Shown here: positions 26,390 through 37,904 of the stretch, piece after piece
Numbering within the stretch: position 1 is the first letter of the stretch
How the letters are laid out: every line of letters begins with the position of its first letter
NCBI GenBank assembly: GCA_038373885.1
Contig: JAWZYV010016568.1
Location: 310,001-374,000, forward strand
Reading direction: 5' to 3'
DNA from: Cheiracanthium punctorium
Taxonomy: Eukaryota > Arthropoda > Arachnida > Araneae > Cheiracanthiidae
DNA length: 64,000 bases
Position numbers and translations under genes: made by a program
Notes under the pieces: model-generated
The model's database searches: none
Seen by the model: only the letters and a program-made list of their open reading frames with translations
Told to the model about the DNA's origin: nothing

Positions 26390-27554
26390 GAATTTGAGTT
26401 GGTTGAACTGTCAGATGAATGAGTTTATAAGAAAAATTCATCAAGTCTGTTATACACTGTTCGCAACGTAGCAGTACACACCAATATCGTTAATAGTTTC
26501 ACTCGTCATATACTGTGAACAAAACCATTGTAAAGTATGCTTTCAAATTTCGAATTCTTTGAAATGTGGGTGACATCGAAGAAACAACCACACCAATTCA
26601 TTTGGAAATTCGGAATGTCCTACATCAATCTTAATGCCCAATCACATCAATCTTAATCCCCAAAATGGTTTCGGTTAATTTTTGTTTTTACTCTTAAGAA
26701 AAATGCAAAGCTCCAGGGTGAATGCAATCCATGTTAAAAAGTTTTAAACTATGATAATAAGTACCCACATTTGTGGCAGCTTTATAGATACTTAGACTGT
26801 TTACCCGAAGTATTTGTCGACGTCTAGCTGTTCCATGTCGTTCTCCTTCCAAATACTAATCATCTGTTTCATCTGCTTACAGATGAAAACGTTTGAACTG
26901 CACGTTCACACATTTGAGCTAAGTGCTGCTGTCGGTGAACATATGTTTTCACAACTCGTTTTTCAGCTACACTTTCATGCATTTACGTCTTTATAATATA
27001 TTTATTATGATAATTCTTTACGATTGAAATTGTAAATTTCTCTATAGTGCTTCAATTCAAACATAAAATACTTATTTTTTTCTAATTCAAAGAAAATACA
27101 TCATGCATAAACAAATTCTACAAACATAAATTCAATCTTATAGATACATAAATATAGATGCCATAAAAGTATAATCTTGCACAAATATGCTTTAAACATA
27201 ATTTTATTTTATAAACTCACGCTTAAGAAAATAAAAAGTGTAACGCAATTTAAATTATTAATACAAAAGGACACTTCGAAATCATGAAATCAAAAACAGA
27301 ATAGATCAAAATTATTCTTTTATAACAACCCTAACAACTACTTAAACGTTGACAATAATAGAACAAATGGATGGACTGAAGAAAATGGACTTCTAACCTC
27401 GAATAAATCAAAAATGCATCGCTCCTATATAGTTACGCTGATCCCTGACTCTGTCACAATTCCAGTTCAACCACTCAAAATAAAACTTTTACCATCCAAA
27501 CAGATTAAAAATGCTTGTCTAATAACTTAAAATTTACACGGTTCGTTGGTGCGA

Positions 27555-28090
27555 TCAGCCTGAAAATTATCATAATTATGTAAAAAAAAAAAGAAAAAAG
27601 AAGAAAAGAAAACAAAATAAAGAAAAAATCTGATAATCCACCCGTTCCCTGATTTTTAAGCGGTTTTTTTTTTTTTGTATTTTTAGCTCCATTTCATTTA
27701 AGAGACTAAAAAAAGCTAATCATTTGAGTGTCAGAATTATCTATTGCAAGTGACATTGACGTTACATTGAAGTCACGGTTATCAGGCTTTGGAGGAAAAA
27801 TTACGATTAGAATTTGCTTAAGATAGCTTTTCTAAATTACTACTCAGTTTAACTTTTTTTCAAAAATAAAATGGTTTTCTATGCATTAAGCATGGATATA
27901 GGACAGGATGTTGATACCAAACGAAATGTTTCGAATACGAAATGTTTCTGCAGATTATACAATTCGAATTTCGATGTATAATAAAAATTGAATATGAAGT
28001 TATTTGATTTTAAGTGGTTAAATATTAAATATTCTGAGTGTAGACATTCTATCGCCCGCTGTAATTGTGTCCAGAAAGGGCTTTATCCTT
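27555..28090 (+). repeat. Dispersed repeat X, copy 2
   Basis: It shares CCTGAAAATTATCATAATTA, the CTGATTTTTA block and the GCCC...GGGC hairpin block near 28051-28081 with copy 1 at 16.9-17.7 kb, in the same order and orientation. The shared left boundary at CNGCCTGAAAA or CGGCTTGAAAA suggests a real element end. Poly-A and poly-T have expanded inside. No coding sequence is seen. Confidence 0.55.
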
Positions 28091-28436
28091 TAGTTTAATG
28101 ACAGTACACAACACAAAACAACACAGTCTAATCCACGTCAAAATAAGAATTGAAAATTTATTAGAAAAAATCTTAGTAACCAGATTTCAGCCTCACAATT
28201 TACTGCTTCCACATATGGACAACTCCCAGCCTGTGGCCAGATGGGGCCCGCCATGGCTTTTGGACCAGCCCTCAGAACAAGTCAAAACCCTGTATAAAAC
28301 CTATATAAAACATTCAAACTTCCATATAAATCCGAATTATACGGCCCGCGATTTCGCTAACATCCTGAAGTCAGGCCCAGGAGGCCACTATCGTAAAGTT
28401 CTGCCCGCAACTTTTAAAAGGTTGTCCATACGATGA
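28065..28436 (+). other. Unrecognised 123-codon open frame
   Basis: The second half (about 28200-28436) is GC-richer than its surroundings and gives proline- and tryptophan-containing peptide such as RWGPPWLLDQP. I recognise no domain. Words such as GGCCCGCGAT recall interiors of hAT-like repeats, so a noncoding repeat is the more likely explanation. Confidence 0.2.
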
Positions 28437-31400
28437 TAAAATAAATGAGTTGAAATCATCAACTGCAGTGAATGAAAACTAAACTGATGGGTGATCATCT
28501 GCAAAATTAATTTGAATATCGGCTCCGAGCCCAATTTAGGAATCGATCGTATCATTTTTTCATCGGAGTTTCGAACATCGTTTCATTCATTATAAACGGT
28601 TGACCCATTAAAAAAAAAAAAAAAAAAAAATCTTCAGGGTAACTACATTTAAATATTTATCGTCAACTTGGCGGAATAAGGCAGTTAAAATAGAATTCAA
28701 CCTAGTGCCGTTATTTAAAAAAAAAAAAAAAAAAAAAATGGAATTTTCATGTTACGTCACAGGATCTTTTTTCTTTGTGAATGACTGAAAAGGGTGTCAT
28801 TTTCATTTAAATTATTCGGCTAAGCTGAAACTTTTATGCACTTTTGAAATTCGCATCATATGGATAAATAAAATAGATGAAAAATATTTATTGTTTTAGT
28901 ATATACGCGAAAATACATTGAGCTTGACGTTAGTTACAAAAGGATAATTGTAATAAATTCGGGCAATTTTTCACATAAGATTTACGAATAGTTTTGTATT
29001 AATAACTATGAATTAAGAATAATTAAATTATTTACGTATATAACATCAAGGTGCTTGCGGGGATGGCAACGAAGACTCTTTTCTCTTTTTCTTTCGCTGG
29101 TTGCCAGGACGATATTTTGAAATAAAAATAACTTTTTAATTCTAAACATATTTATGTAGCTGAATGGTGTAATATATCTAGTTACTAAAATATTTATTTG
29201 TCTGTGTACTGAATATCAAGTTCCATTTATTTTGTTTCTTTGCGAAATTAATTTTTACTATTGTATATCGATGGCGTGTATTTTTTAATCTGCCCCAAAC
29301 TTATTTGAGCGTCCCTTTTAGGAAGATTGCATCGAGTGTGTTTTTCAAACGCTCAATAGATGGCGCTACCGTCCAAAAATTTTAAATTTTAAATTTTGAG
29401 CGTTTTAGAGTTTTTTCAATCAATTGACCTAGCTCAATCGTTTCAGGGGCCCAAAAAACCCCCAGGTACGAAATTTAAAAAGAATCCTTTGAGCAGTTTT
29501 CGAGATCGTTCGGACATACACACCCACCCACACACACACAAACATTCCTCGTTTAATATAAGAGCGGATAAAAACTTAATGACTGGTGTTGTTTCTTTTT
29601 AAGCATAAGTACTCATCAATTTTCAATTTTTTTAAAAGAAAAATGTTGTCGTATTCATACATATGCAAAATTAATATGAGTATACTTCACAAGTAAGTGG
29701 GGTTTTGTTATATGTTAAGTTTTAAAAAATTACACTACAGAACACATATTTCAGTAAAAATTTCTCAAAAATTATTACAGTCATTCACAAAATTATTGTA
29801 AATCTATTTTAAACTTCAGCTATATTTATTTATCGATATTATTAAAAAAATTTTCATAGATTGAAATAATTCAGATAGCAATAAAAATATCAGTAAGATA
29901 AAGGATGAATATGCTCGTATATTTCTTTTTTCTTTCCTTCCTTTCTTTCTTTCTCTCGGGAAAACGCAAAATATATGTAACATGTAAAATATTTTCATTA
30001 TATACTATACATAAATTTTTTAAGTTATTAAAAAATCTGAACATTTCTGTAGCATTACTACAGAAATCCTATAAAAATCTTAAAATTTATGAAAAATGGT
30101 TTTTTTTTTTTTTTTGTATTTAAAATAAATTCTTTTATTTATTTATATCATTATTTCAAAGTGTTTAAGAAACTCCAAATATACAAAAATATTCAAAATT
30201 ATTTTGGGGGGGAAGGGGAAACCCTCCAAAACAAGATGAACAATTTAGGGTATTCAACTATGTAACAGCAACGCTTGATAAAAAGGGGTAATTTTAAAGA
30301 TTTTTAAAAACCGAAATTTATTCATATTACATACGACTGCCGAAGTAACTATACCAATAGAATAGAGCATTAAAATCTTTATTTTGAGCATAAAGTTTAT
30401 TCATAAAAGGAACTGTACATCGTTTTGGAAAAAGCAGGCCTACATAATTTATTACTTTACATTAACTGTATATTTTAATACTTCTCTCCCATTTTTTCTC
30501 TTTTTTTAAATAATTAAGTAGCAATCTGTTGGTTTGTTTTCACCTTTGTTCTAATTAATGAATTCAGATTGCTTGAAGTTTTCTTGAAATTGCTTTCAAT
30601 TTACACTAATGAGCTGAAAAGACCTTTTACTCTTGCCGCTTCTAAAAGTTGCCTCAAATCTAAAAATAACTCAACATTTAAGTAAAATGAAAACAACGTG
30701 TGTTTTTATTTTCACATAATTACTGGGCAGTATTGTTGTATTTTGAGAATTACTTTTAATTATAACCATTCATTTCTTCGCAAATAAGTGGAATTCTCTT
30801 TTCGGCAATGCTAGCCGACATGAAGGTAGCACGCCGACACAAAATATCTTTGCACGAAGAGTAAATCAATAACTGAAAGTTAAATAAAATGCAAATATTA
30901 ATAAATATGTGGGTGTTCTTTTCAATGTGAGGTGTAATAAATTTTGACATTTAACAAAATTATGTATTAATAAAAGCAATATTTTTCCTTTATAAAGTTC
31001 GTAAGGGATAAATTAAATTGAGTTATATTTAAAGTTCGTAAGTTTTTATTAAATTAAATTGAGTTATATATTTCTTATATACCTCGCGAGCCATAGATTA
31101 ACTACCAGTGCTTTAAATTCAGGAATTTATATCGTTATGCAAATAAATTAGCTTTCCCTTTTTAAATGCCATGTTTATTTTTAAATTTTTAAAAATACCT
31201 AAATAATGTAGCGTAATTTTTAAATTTGAGTATTTTTCACACTTCTTTTTACCTTATGCTGTCGGTATGTTAAATGAATTAGTCTTTTTTTTTTTACAAA
31301 TTTTAACTTAGAGTTGAGATATAATTTAAAGTGTCAAATTCCTTATAACGTCAAAATATTCTGTACTATTCAGTCACTTGCCTATAAAATAGAAACTTTC

Positions 31401-32779
31401 TGACAGCGTCACTCTGGCATAGCCGTCAAGCTTCACGAAAAAAAAATCTATTCCCTCCAATAATATTATAACCGAGTTCAACTGTATTTAAATTCAATCC
31501 CAATGTCTACAATTTTGTAGATCCCAAAATTTCGTTTAGTGTTTCTGTGGGATTTGATAGCATTCATAGTTTTATAGGATTCATTAACTACTTTATTGTC
31601 ATCGAAATTATTACTTTCGTGTACTATGATAAGTTTCTTTCATTATTTTTATTATTTATTTATTTTTGTACAACGCAAAGTAATTTTTTAGTTAAGTTAT
31701 ATTTTATGTTTGAAATTTCTTAAAATCGCATCAAAATTTTAATTTATGTTTTGAGAAAATCTTATAATAATTATACTGCACGATTTCTATTATCGTTTTA
31801 ATAATATATTATTTTATAATATTTTATTTTAGTTACATAAAGTTATTGGAATATTACAGCAACTTTTGATTTGCATGCAGTTTTAAATTAACTTTCCCTA
31901 ATTTGTATAATATTATAATTATTACAGTTGATGTTACTCACTTAGTTATTGAAATTTATACAGCGCTTCCTAATTTGGGAAATTACAACATAAATATTAA
32001 TATTCATAAACAGTTTAATAACCTTCTTTTTTCATAGAATAATAGATAACATAGATATATCGTAATTAATATTTTATGCAAATGAAAATTACTTTATTAT
32101 ATTATTTAATACCAATATTTACTTTTACAGCAGAAATTATTGTATTAGCAGGAATAATATCTCAATCTCTGCTCATTCATGCTATTCAAAAATAATTTTG
32201 ATTTTCAGTGCATAATAATTCTAACTATAAGGCATGTTCTACTTTTTGAAAATTGATTGTTCTGTCTTTGATGCAATACTATAAATAAACGTGTTTGAGC
32301 TACGCCCTACTTTTATTAGATTATTATTTTTTTCTTTGTATGTAATAGTCGTACTTCTCTTTTTCTACATAATAAATCAGGCAAATCATATTCTAATTTA
32401 TAGTATTTTTTGGCAATGGTAGTTAATTTTTCACTTTTTTACAGTTATGTGAACACCTTTACTAATACTTCAATCGTCTAAATCACGTCTCAGTGTCTGC
32501 TCTACTGTATTATATACAAAATTAATTTTCATTTCTTCTTTTTAAAAAAAATGTGAACAAGCGAAAAATATTTTGCTTAGCATGGTCTACAATTTCTTTT
32601 TCAAAATATTTAAAATTAGCCCATTTGTGCATTCATTGTTGCGTTTAATTCATTCACCAAGTGCCACAGATCGATCGATTTTAACCGAACAGCCCAACTT
32701 TACCGCTTGATTATAAGCGCAAGTGCTCTTGAAATTACTTTTCTTTTGGAACTTAATTTAATCCCGAATTCGTTTCATT
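28437..32779. other. AT-rich sequence, poly-A tracts, possible retroposon tail
   Basis: There is no gene. Poly-A runs lie at about 28611-28630 and 28718-28738. At about 29370-29560 a stretch with CAGTTTTCGAGATCG followed by an (AC)n-rich run and TTTAATATAAGA resembles the 3' tails of some non-LTR elements, without proof. The remainder shows nothing that I can name. Confidence 0.35.
30996..31076 (+). repeat. Tandem duplication of about 40 bp
   Basis: AAAGTTCGTAAG followed by TTAAATTGAGTTATAT occurs twice in immediate succession. It is a small local duplication. Confidence 0.6.
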
Positions 32780-33439
32780 TGGAAATGAGTGCCTGTTATT
32801 GTGTTGCGGTTTAGGGAATTTCGCTTGCCATCTGCGGCTTTTAGTCCACAACCGGGGCGATTTCTGCTTCTGTGAATTCGAATATATACGCAAAACGTTC
32901 CGCAGGAATGGCACGGTTCAATTGTTGCAACCGTTATTGCGGGGCATTCTCACACTCGGTGGGACCACGGTGGCACGATATGTGAAGATCTCAAGAAAAG
33001 ATAGCAGGGAATACGGAAAGTTACCGTAGTAAACAGTGGTTCTTGTTCGTATTCGTGCAGAAGACGGGGCTGAAATCCCTATTATTTTCTGTTAATTTGG
33101 TCATTTGCGACTTGAGAGCGTATTTAAAATTAAAAGCTATTTCGTTTTATCTGGTGTTTGAAAACGGATGTGGCCATTCACTGTTTAAACAGTTTTTAAA
33201 ACAGCCAAATGACGCCGTTGACTCAAAGAATTTAATTTTATCTTTACAAGTAACTAGCGTTAAGAAGTATCCAGAAAAAAATAAGCAGTTGAAAGCTAAG
33301 GTACAATTTTTTAAAAAGTTGTGTAGCCGATTGTACGCCGCGGTGTGAAATCAGCGTTATTCGCCAGCGCGCCGACCTAGACCTCGGCGGCGCCGACCTC
33401 TACCTGTTCTACTGCTTTAGCTCGTAACCGATGGGTCGC
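32780..33439. other. GC-richer segment with several open frames, function unknown
   Basis: Composition shifts from the AT-rich background to near-balanced and holds two adjacent plus-strand frames (32799-33029, 76 codons; 33043-33348, 101 codons). I recognise no domain in either. About 33360-33400 repeats GCGCCGACCT with small changes. It could be an exon, a promoter-like region or an old repeat; I cannot choose. Confidence 0.25.
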
Positions 33440-33700
33440 AATTCACCAGTTAACCCTACGAAGCATAATCCTTTTCACATCAATATAGGAAAGCAATTGG
33501 ATATACTGCCAGACGCTGAAAAAGTGTCACCGTTGCCATCGCTCGATTTAACCACCAGCAATAGGGGGGTCAATGGAATCGCCCTCTCAAACTTTTTTAA
33601 CACAGCTCGCAATGGGCGATTCGATTGACCGCCATGTTGCTGACAGTCAAATCGAGCGATGGCAACGACAGTACTATTAAGCGTTGGGTCCTTTTAATTC
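33440..33700. mobile_element. Inverted-repeat MITE relic related to the piggyBac-like MITE at 45 kb
   Basis: Arms at about 33526-33583 and 33615-33673 are inverted copies containing GTTGCCATCGCTCGATTT and CAGCAA. The same arm sequence, diverged, occurs in the 45.0-45.3 kb element. A left TTAACCC is present at about 33452-33458 and a candidate right GGG at about 33685-33687, but the right TTAA is not intact. No coding sequence. Confidence 0.6.
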
Positions 33701-34167
33701 GTTTTTTGGCAACAGGGAGTGAAAGCCCTGGAATTGGTAGTTTTTCGGCGCGACCATCAAGCGTTAAACGGTTGAGAACCAATGTACTAGACGTATAAAC
33801 GCACGCGTTGGGAATTGTAGCATCGGCTGGTCAATACATATGAGCAGGGAAAGACCATGCCCCCCCCCCCTCAAGTTCCCATATTACCGTTATCATTTGC
33901 GTACTAGTGTAACGCAGAGCGGTTCAACACTAAAATATAGTATCTCTCTGGGACAGGACCCTTGACTTAACCCCCCTTCGCCCCCCTCCCCTCGACAAAC
34001 AATCATATGGGGGGCCATGGATCGTAGTCAAATTAAAAAAATAAAACCAAAATCTCTTATCAATGTATTTTACACCTTTGGGTTTATATGGATTTATATC
34101 CCTTGTAACAGCCGCTGTCGTATATTAATGAATCTAAGGGAGGGGGAAACGAATTTTTTAGTGATAA
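33701..34167. other. Poly-C-rich spacer
   Basis: It has several C and G homopolymer runs (for example about 33860-33871 and 33972-34015) and no gene or element ends that I can support. Confidence 0.35.
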
Positions 34168-36480
34168 TCTATACTATTAAAATCTGTACACGTCTGTCTG
34201 TCTGTGTGTAACATCATCTCCTCCGAAACGGCTGAGAGTTGAGTTTAGATCGAGGTGTCCACAAATTCGGAAAATTCCGAGGAAGGTCTTCCGCTAATTT
34301 AAATTTCGAAATTCGAATTATTTTAGAAGATATTGATAAAAAACCCGTCAAAAACGCTAATTTTTGATCTCCGTAATTCCGCAATTGTAACCCCTGCAGT
34401 CAAAAAAGTGAGAAATAAGCATCGAGGTTGCCATGTTTGGCTATTTTATTAAATTATTTAGACTCCTGCAGTAAAAATAAAAAAATAATGATTTTTTTTC
34501 TGTTTAGATTATTTACAAAGTTATTTTTAATTAAAGTATTGCGTGCATGTGAAATCAGAGCAGGAATTCAATGTTTTTTGTGTGTAAAAGAATAAGGGAT
34601 TGAGAGATTTCCGAGACTAATATGTATCTTTTTTAGTTTGGAGGGGAAAAAATGGCTGATTTGGCGATTTTGAGAAAGTAGTAGGTTCTACCGATTTGCA
34701 CAGTTTTAAGCTTGGCGCAATTTACTGAGAGCGTACCGAAATAGTATTTTAGAAACAAGTGTAGGTTTTATTAGAGTTTAGCTTTAATTTTTTTAATTTA
34801 GCAGTGATTAGTGCAGAAATAATGCAGTTATTAAGGCGAATTTAAACGATCTAACTTGAGAATTTTCACCAAATTAAGTAAATTGATTAAAGTGAGGGTA
34901 AATTCCGCCAAATTTAAGGTAATTGAAATTCTCGCATTTTGTACATCATAGTTTACGATGAATAAAATACATTAAGACATAGTTAATAATTTAAAATACT
35001 GCTCTTTTTCAAGTAGAGGCCTGTTGTACTTGGGCGATCAAACCATATGAGTGATAGATTACTATTTCCCATTTTGGTTGCCGTTATTTCAATGTTTCGA
35101 ATGATTCCTTGAAAAAAATCTCGCAAAATGGTGTATGTTGGCACTTTGGCGATCGAATGTGTAAAAAATCATTGATTCTTATTCGTTTAAGCAGTGCTAC
35201 GGAAATTTCTTTTTCTGGTAACTGTTAGAATGGCATATAACTAATACTGTCTAATAAATATTTTGCTTTACAAATTAAAATGTATGTTCATTCCTACTTT
35301 ACCTTTCTTAGCAAAGCTGGCGATAAATATTCAAATATAGTGTAACGCTGTGTTTAATAGAGTGTGTTCTCGCGTTTCTGCTGCTAATTACATTCCCCGA
35401 TTGGAATGAGTCGATATTATGAGCGTATGCTTGGATATTTTTTTTAATCCCACCAAACAAGGTGTAATAAAATTGGAATTCGTTTCTTTTTTCTTTGCTT
35501 TTGGAGGTGAATAAGAATGGTTTTTCAGCCCGTTAAAAATTGTGGGTATTGTAAGGATTGAAAGTAAATTTTTGAATTTGTTGTTAAGTTTAATTAGTGA
35601 TTCATTTTAGCTATTTACCATCAATTTGTGGCGTTAATTACGCCAATATGGCAGTTCTAGCAAAGTAAACATGAATAATTCATTTCATGTTCTATTTTAA
35701 AGATTGCTACAGTTTCCGTAGTAACGGAATCCATTTTTGCCACTTAAGTTGTTAAATATAACAATAAGTGAAATCATACACACCTTAAAACTCGAACTTT
35801 TATCTACATCCCTTAAAACTCGAAAAATGAAAAAAATAAAACATTAACATATCTGCGCTTCTTTAAAAATAATCGAAGTTTTCATGCAATCTATTATATA
35901 AATGTGAAAGTATGTTTGTTTGTTTGTTCGTCCGGGTTCTCTAATTTTTTACGATTTTTCGCAATTTTGAGGGTAGAAAGCTGCTCAAATAACCGATTTC
36001 AGCACATTCGTGAGCATAGTTAACAAAGTTAGATTTATTTATTTATTACTTTCAATAATTCAAGTGAGACTGACGTCATTTTTATGTCACTGTGAAAATG
36101 CATTAAAAATCCTGGTTAACAAGTTTTGACAAAAAATTACACCACGAGCGAAATAATAAACTTCCACCCTGATTAACAGATTTTGTAGAAAATAAAATAA
36201 CGTATTTTTTCTTTCTTTTTCTTCTTTCACTAATTCATGTTAGATATCGCAACTGAGAATGATGTCATTTTGACCTCATGAAAATGAGTTAGAAATCTAA
36301 TTACATTAAAAGGTTTTGACGCAAAAATTACTATTATAAAAATTCAAAGTATTTTGTTTAATGCGCGTGTTACCCTTAGCGATTTTTGAGCTTTGTGATT
36401 TTTCAGAAACCATAATAACGAAAGGAATCTTGCATTTTTTTAAATCGTGGAAAATTCAAATGTCGGCACAAGATGCAAAA

Positions 36481-36531
36481 TACTAATTAACATAATTCAT
36501 AGTATTGATCTATGAATTATGTTAATTAGTA
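36481..36531. repeat. Perfect 22-bp-arm palindrome
   Basis: Arms 36481-36502 and 36510-36531 are exact inverted complements around the loop TATTGAT. Its right arm overlaps the target-site duplication of the neighbouring hairpin element, so a palindrome was the insertion target. Confidence 0.85.
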
Positions 36532-36844
36532 ATTAAAAAACTTTGTAAAAAACACACATAAGAAGTAAAAGGAAAGAGGATACGCGTTTCGTTCAAAAAT
36601 TGTTTTGAACTTCTTCAGTCCAAGCCCTTCGACGTAAAGAACACAGGGAACTTTTTTTTTCTCTTTTCAGCTCCCTGTGTTCTTTACGTCGAAGGGCTTG
36701 GACTGAAGAAGTTCAAAACAATTTTTGAACGAAACGCGTATCCTCTTTCCTTTTACTTCTTATGTGTGTTTTTTACAAAGTTTTTTAATTACTTTATCGT
36801 TTAACACCAGTTTTTTGAGTGTTTTTTCAGTATGTTAATTAGTA
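36519..36844. mobile_element. Hairpin element, copy 1, with perfect 121-bp inverted arms and 13-bp TSD
   Basis: ATGTTAATTAGTA flanks the element at 36519-36531 and 36832-36844. Inside, 36529-36649 and 36672-36792 are exact inverted complements around a 22-base spacer. After the right arm comes a tail with AACACCAGTTTTTTGAGTG. The element shares ends, tail, overall plan and TSD length with the copy at 46.9-47.3 kb. There is no coding capacity. The plan of an inverted duplication plus tail, with a long TSD, does not fit an ordinary MITE; a Penelope-like or other retroposon origin is my inference. Confidence 0.85.
36700..36743 (+). ncRNA. Hammerhead-ribozyme-like core in hairpin element 1
   Basis: GGA, CTGAAGA (36703-36709), a stem GTTCAAAA/TTTTTGAAC, GAA (36731-36733), the self-complementary ACGCGT, A, and TCC follow in the order of a hammerhead with a very short stem III, as known from Penelope-like elements. 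GGA and TCC can pair as stem I. One unpaired A follows the CTGANGA box, a departure from the consensus that could abolish activity. The inverted arm carries the same motif on the minus strand at 36578-36621. This is structural inference only. Confidence 0.4.
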
Positions 36845-37904
36845 TTCGGTTTGACGACAAGACGCTATCGGTTTGACGACGGTCGTTGTATGTATTCCCA
36901 AAAATCGTGCAAAATGTCGCCAAATTTGTACGACTTTTGGCGGTATATTATCAATATTAGATATACTCTTTTTTTGTTAAATTTTAGTAACTTAACAAGC
37001 TCTTGCAGAAAAGTTACATCATTAGCAATATGGATACGGAAAATATTTGAAATACCGATTAGCTAGGAATAACCCCAATATCTCTCAAATTAACTTTAAT
37101 AAAGTTCTGTTGCAAGCGAGAGTTTTTCAACGTCGTATGTTTCAATATTACTCCGTTTGAAAACTACTGAGCAAAATGACTAAATTCGACTACCCTGCTC
37201 AGAACGTGACGTCATAAATTAAAAGTTGTCTGAAATTCGTAAACTCTGCAACACAATTTAACGCACTATTCGCAATTTGAGCGATTCCAAATAGTTCCTC
37301 GAGATTACACAGTTTGATGTTTTCACGAGTCTGAACCATGGTGGATTTAAATAATATTTAAATTGGTACAGCTTGGATGTTTTCCGCCACTGCGAGATGA
37401 AATATTTTGCTGTGCTAAATACGCCAATCAGACAAGAATTATGCTTAAAAATATATGGAGATCTGTTTTAATGGCAATGCATAAATTTCACAGAATCACC
37501 AAAAAGTAGAAAGGCATCATTGGTTTAAAATATCTGATCTGTTTCTTTAAATTGAGCATTAAAGAATGAGAAACGAAGATAGGTAATATTAATATAAGTA
37601 ATAGATAGTATTCTCATTTTTATCTTTGGTAGTAATAGTAGATTTGTTTGGATAATATGGATTAAAGAACAGTATACCACGTTAATAACTATTTCGTAAA
37701 ATTAAAAGTGTTATATTCATTATTTTTCAACGATCGTCTTATAATTAACTAAACCATAATCCTACGTTACGTAATATATTCCACGGTAGTTTCAACAAAA
37801 GGACTGCTTGAACTTTTTGACATTTTGCTTTTGCATAGATAGTTACGATTAGATTTTAGTAAAATATTCGTTTCTTACCGTGCGAAGAACGGGCACGCTG
37901 CTAG

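Larger units (their letters stand above)
17726..27554. other. About 9.8 kb of AT-rich sequence without a recognised gene
   Basis: This is the longest featureless part of the window. It contains poly-A (18507-18546), poly-C and poly-G tracts and two short hairpins listed separately. One 92-codon open frame at 26111-26389 is also listed separately. I see no RNA gene and no paired transposon ends. Confidence 0.4.
34168..37904 (+). mobile_element. Helitron 1
   Basis: The element begins TCTATACTATTAAAATC, a canonical Helitron 5' end starting with TC and preceded by A. It ends with a short hairpin (CGTGC/GCACG) about 10 bases before CTAG at 37901-37904, followed by T. It is non-autonomous: I see no Rep or helicase coding. 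Its first 1.6 kb or so is a diverged copy of Helitron 2, which follows immediately. A second Helitron-like start at 35890 (TCTATTATATAAATG) suggests that the right part may be a separate nested Helitron sharing or supplying the 3' end. A hairpin element sits at 36532-36831. Confidence 0.85.
35890..37904 (+). mobile_element. Possible nested Helitron within Helitron 1
   Basis: TC at 35890 is preceded by A and followed by an A/T-rich start and GTATGTTTGTTTG, similar to other Helitron 5' ends. The interior repeats a motif of the form AAGTGAGACTGACGTCATT (36062 and 36247). The 3' end at 37904 would be the only available terminus, so this could also just be the interior of Helitron 1. Confidence 0.45.
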
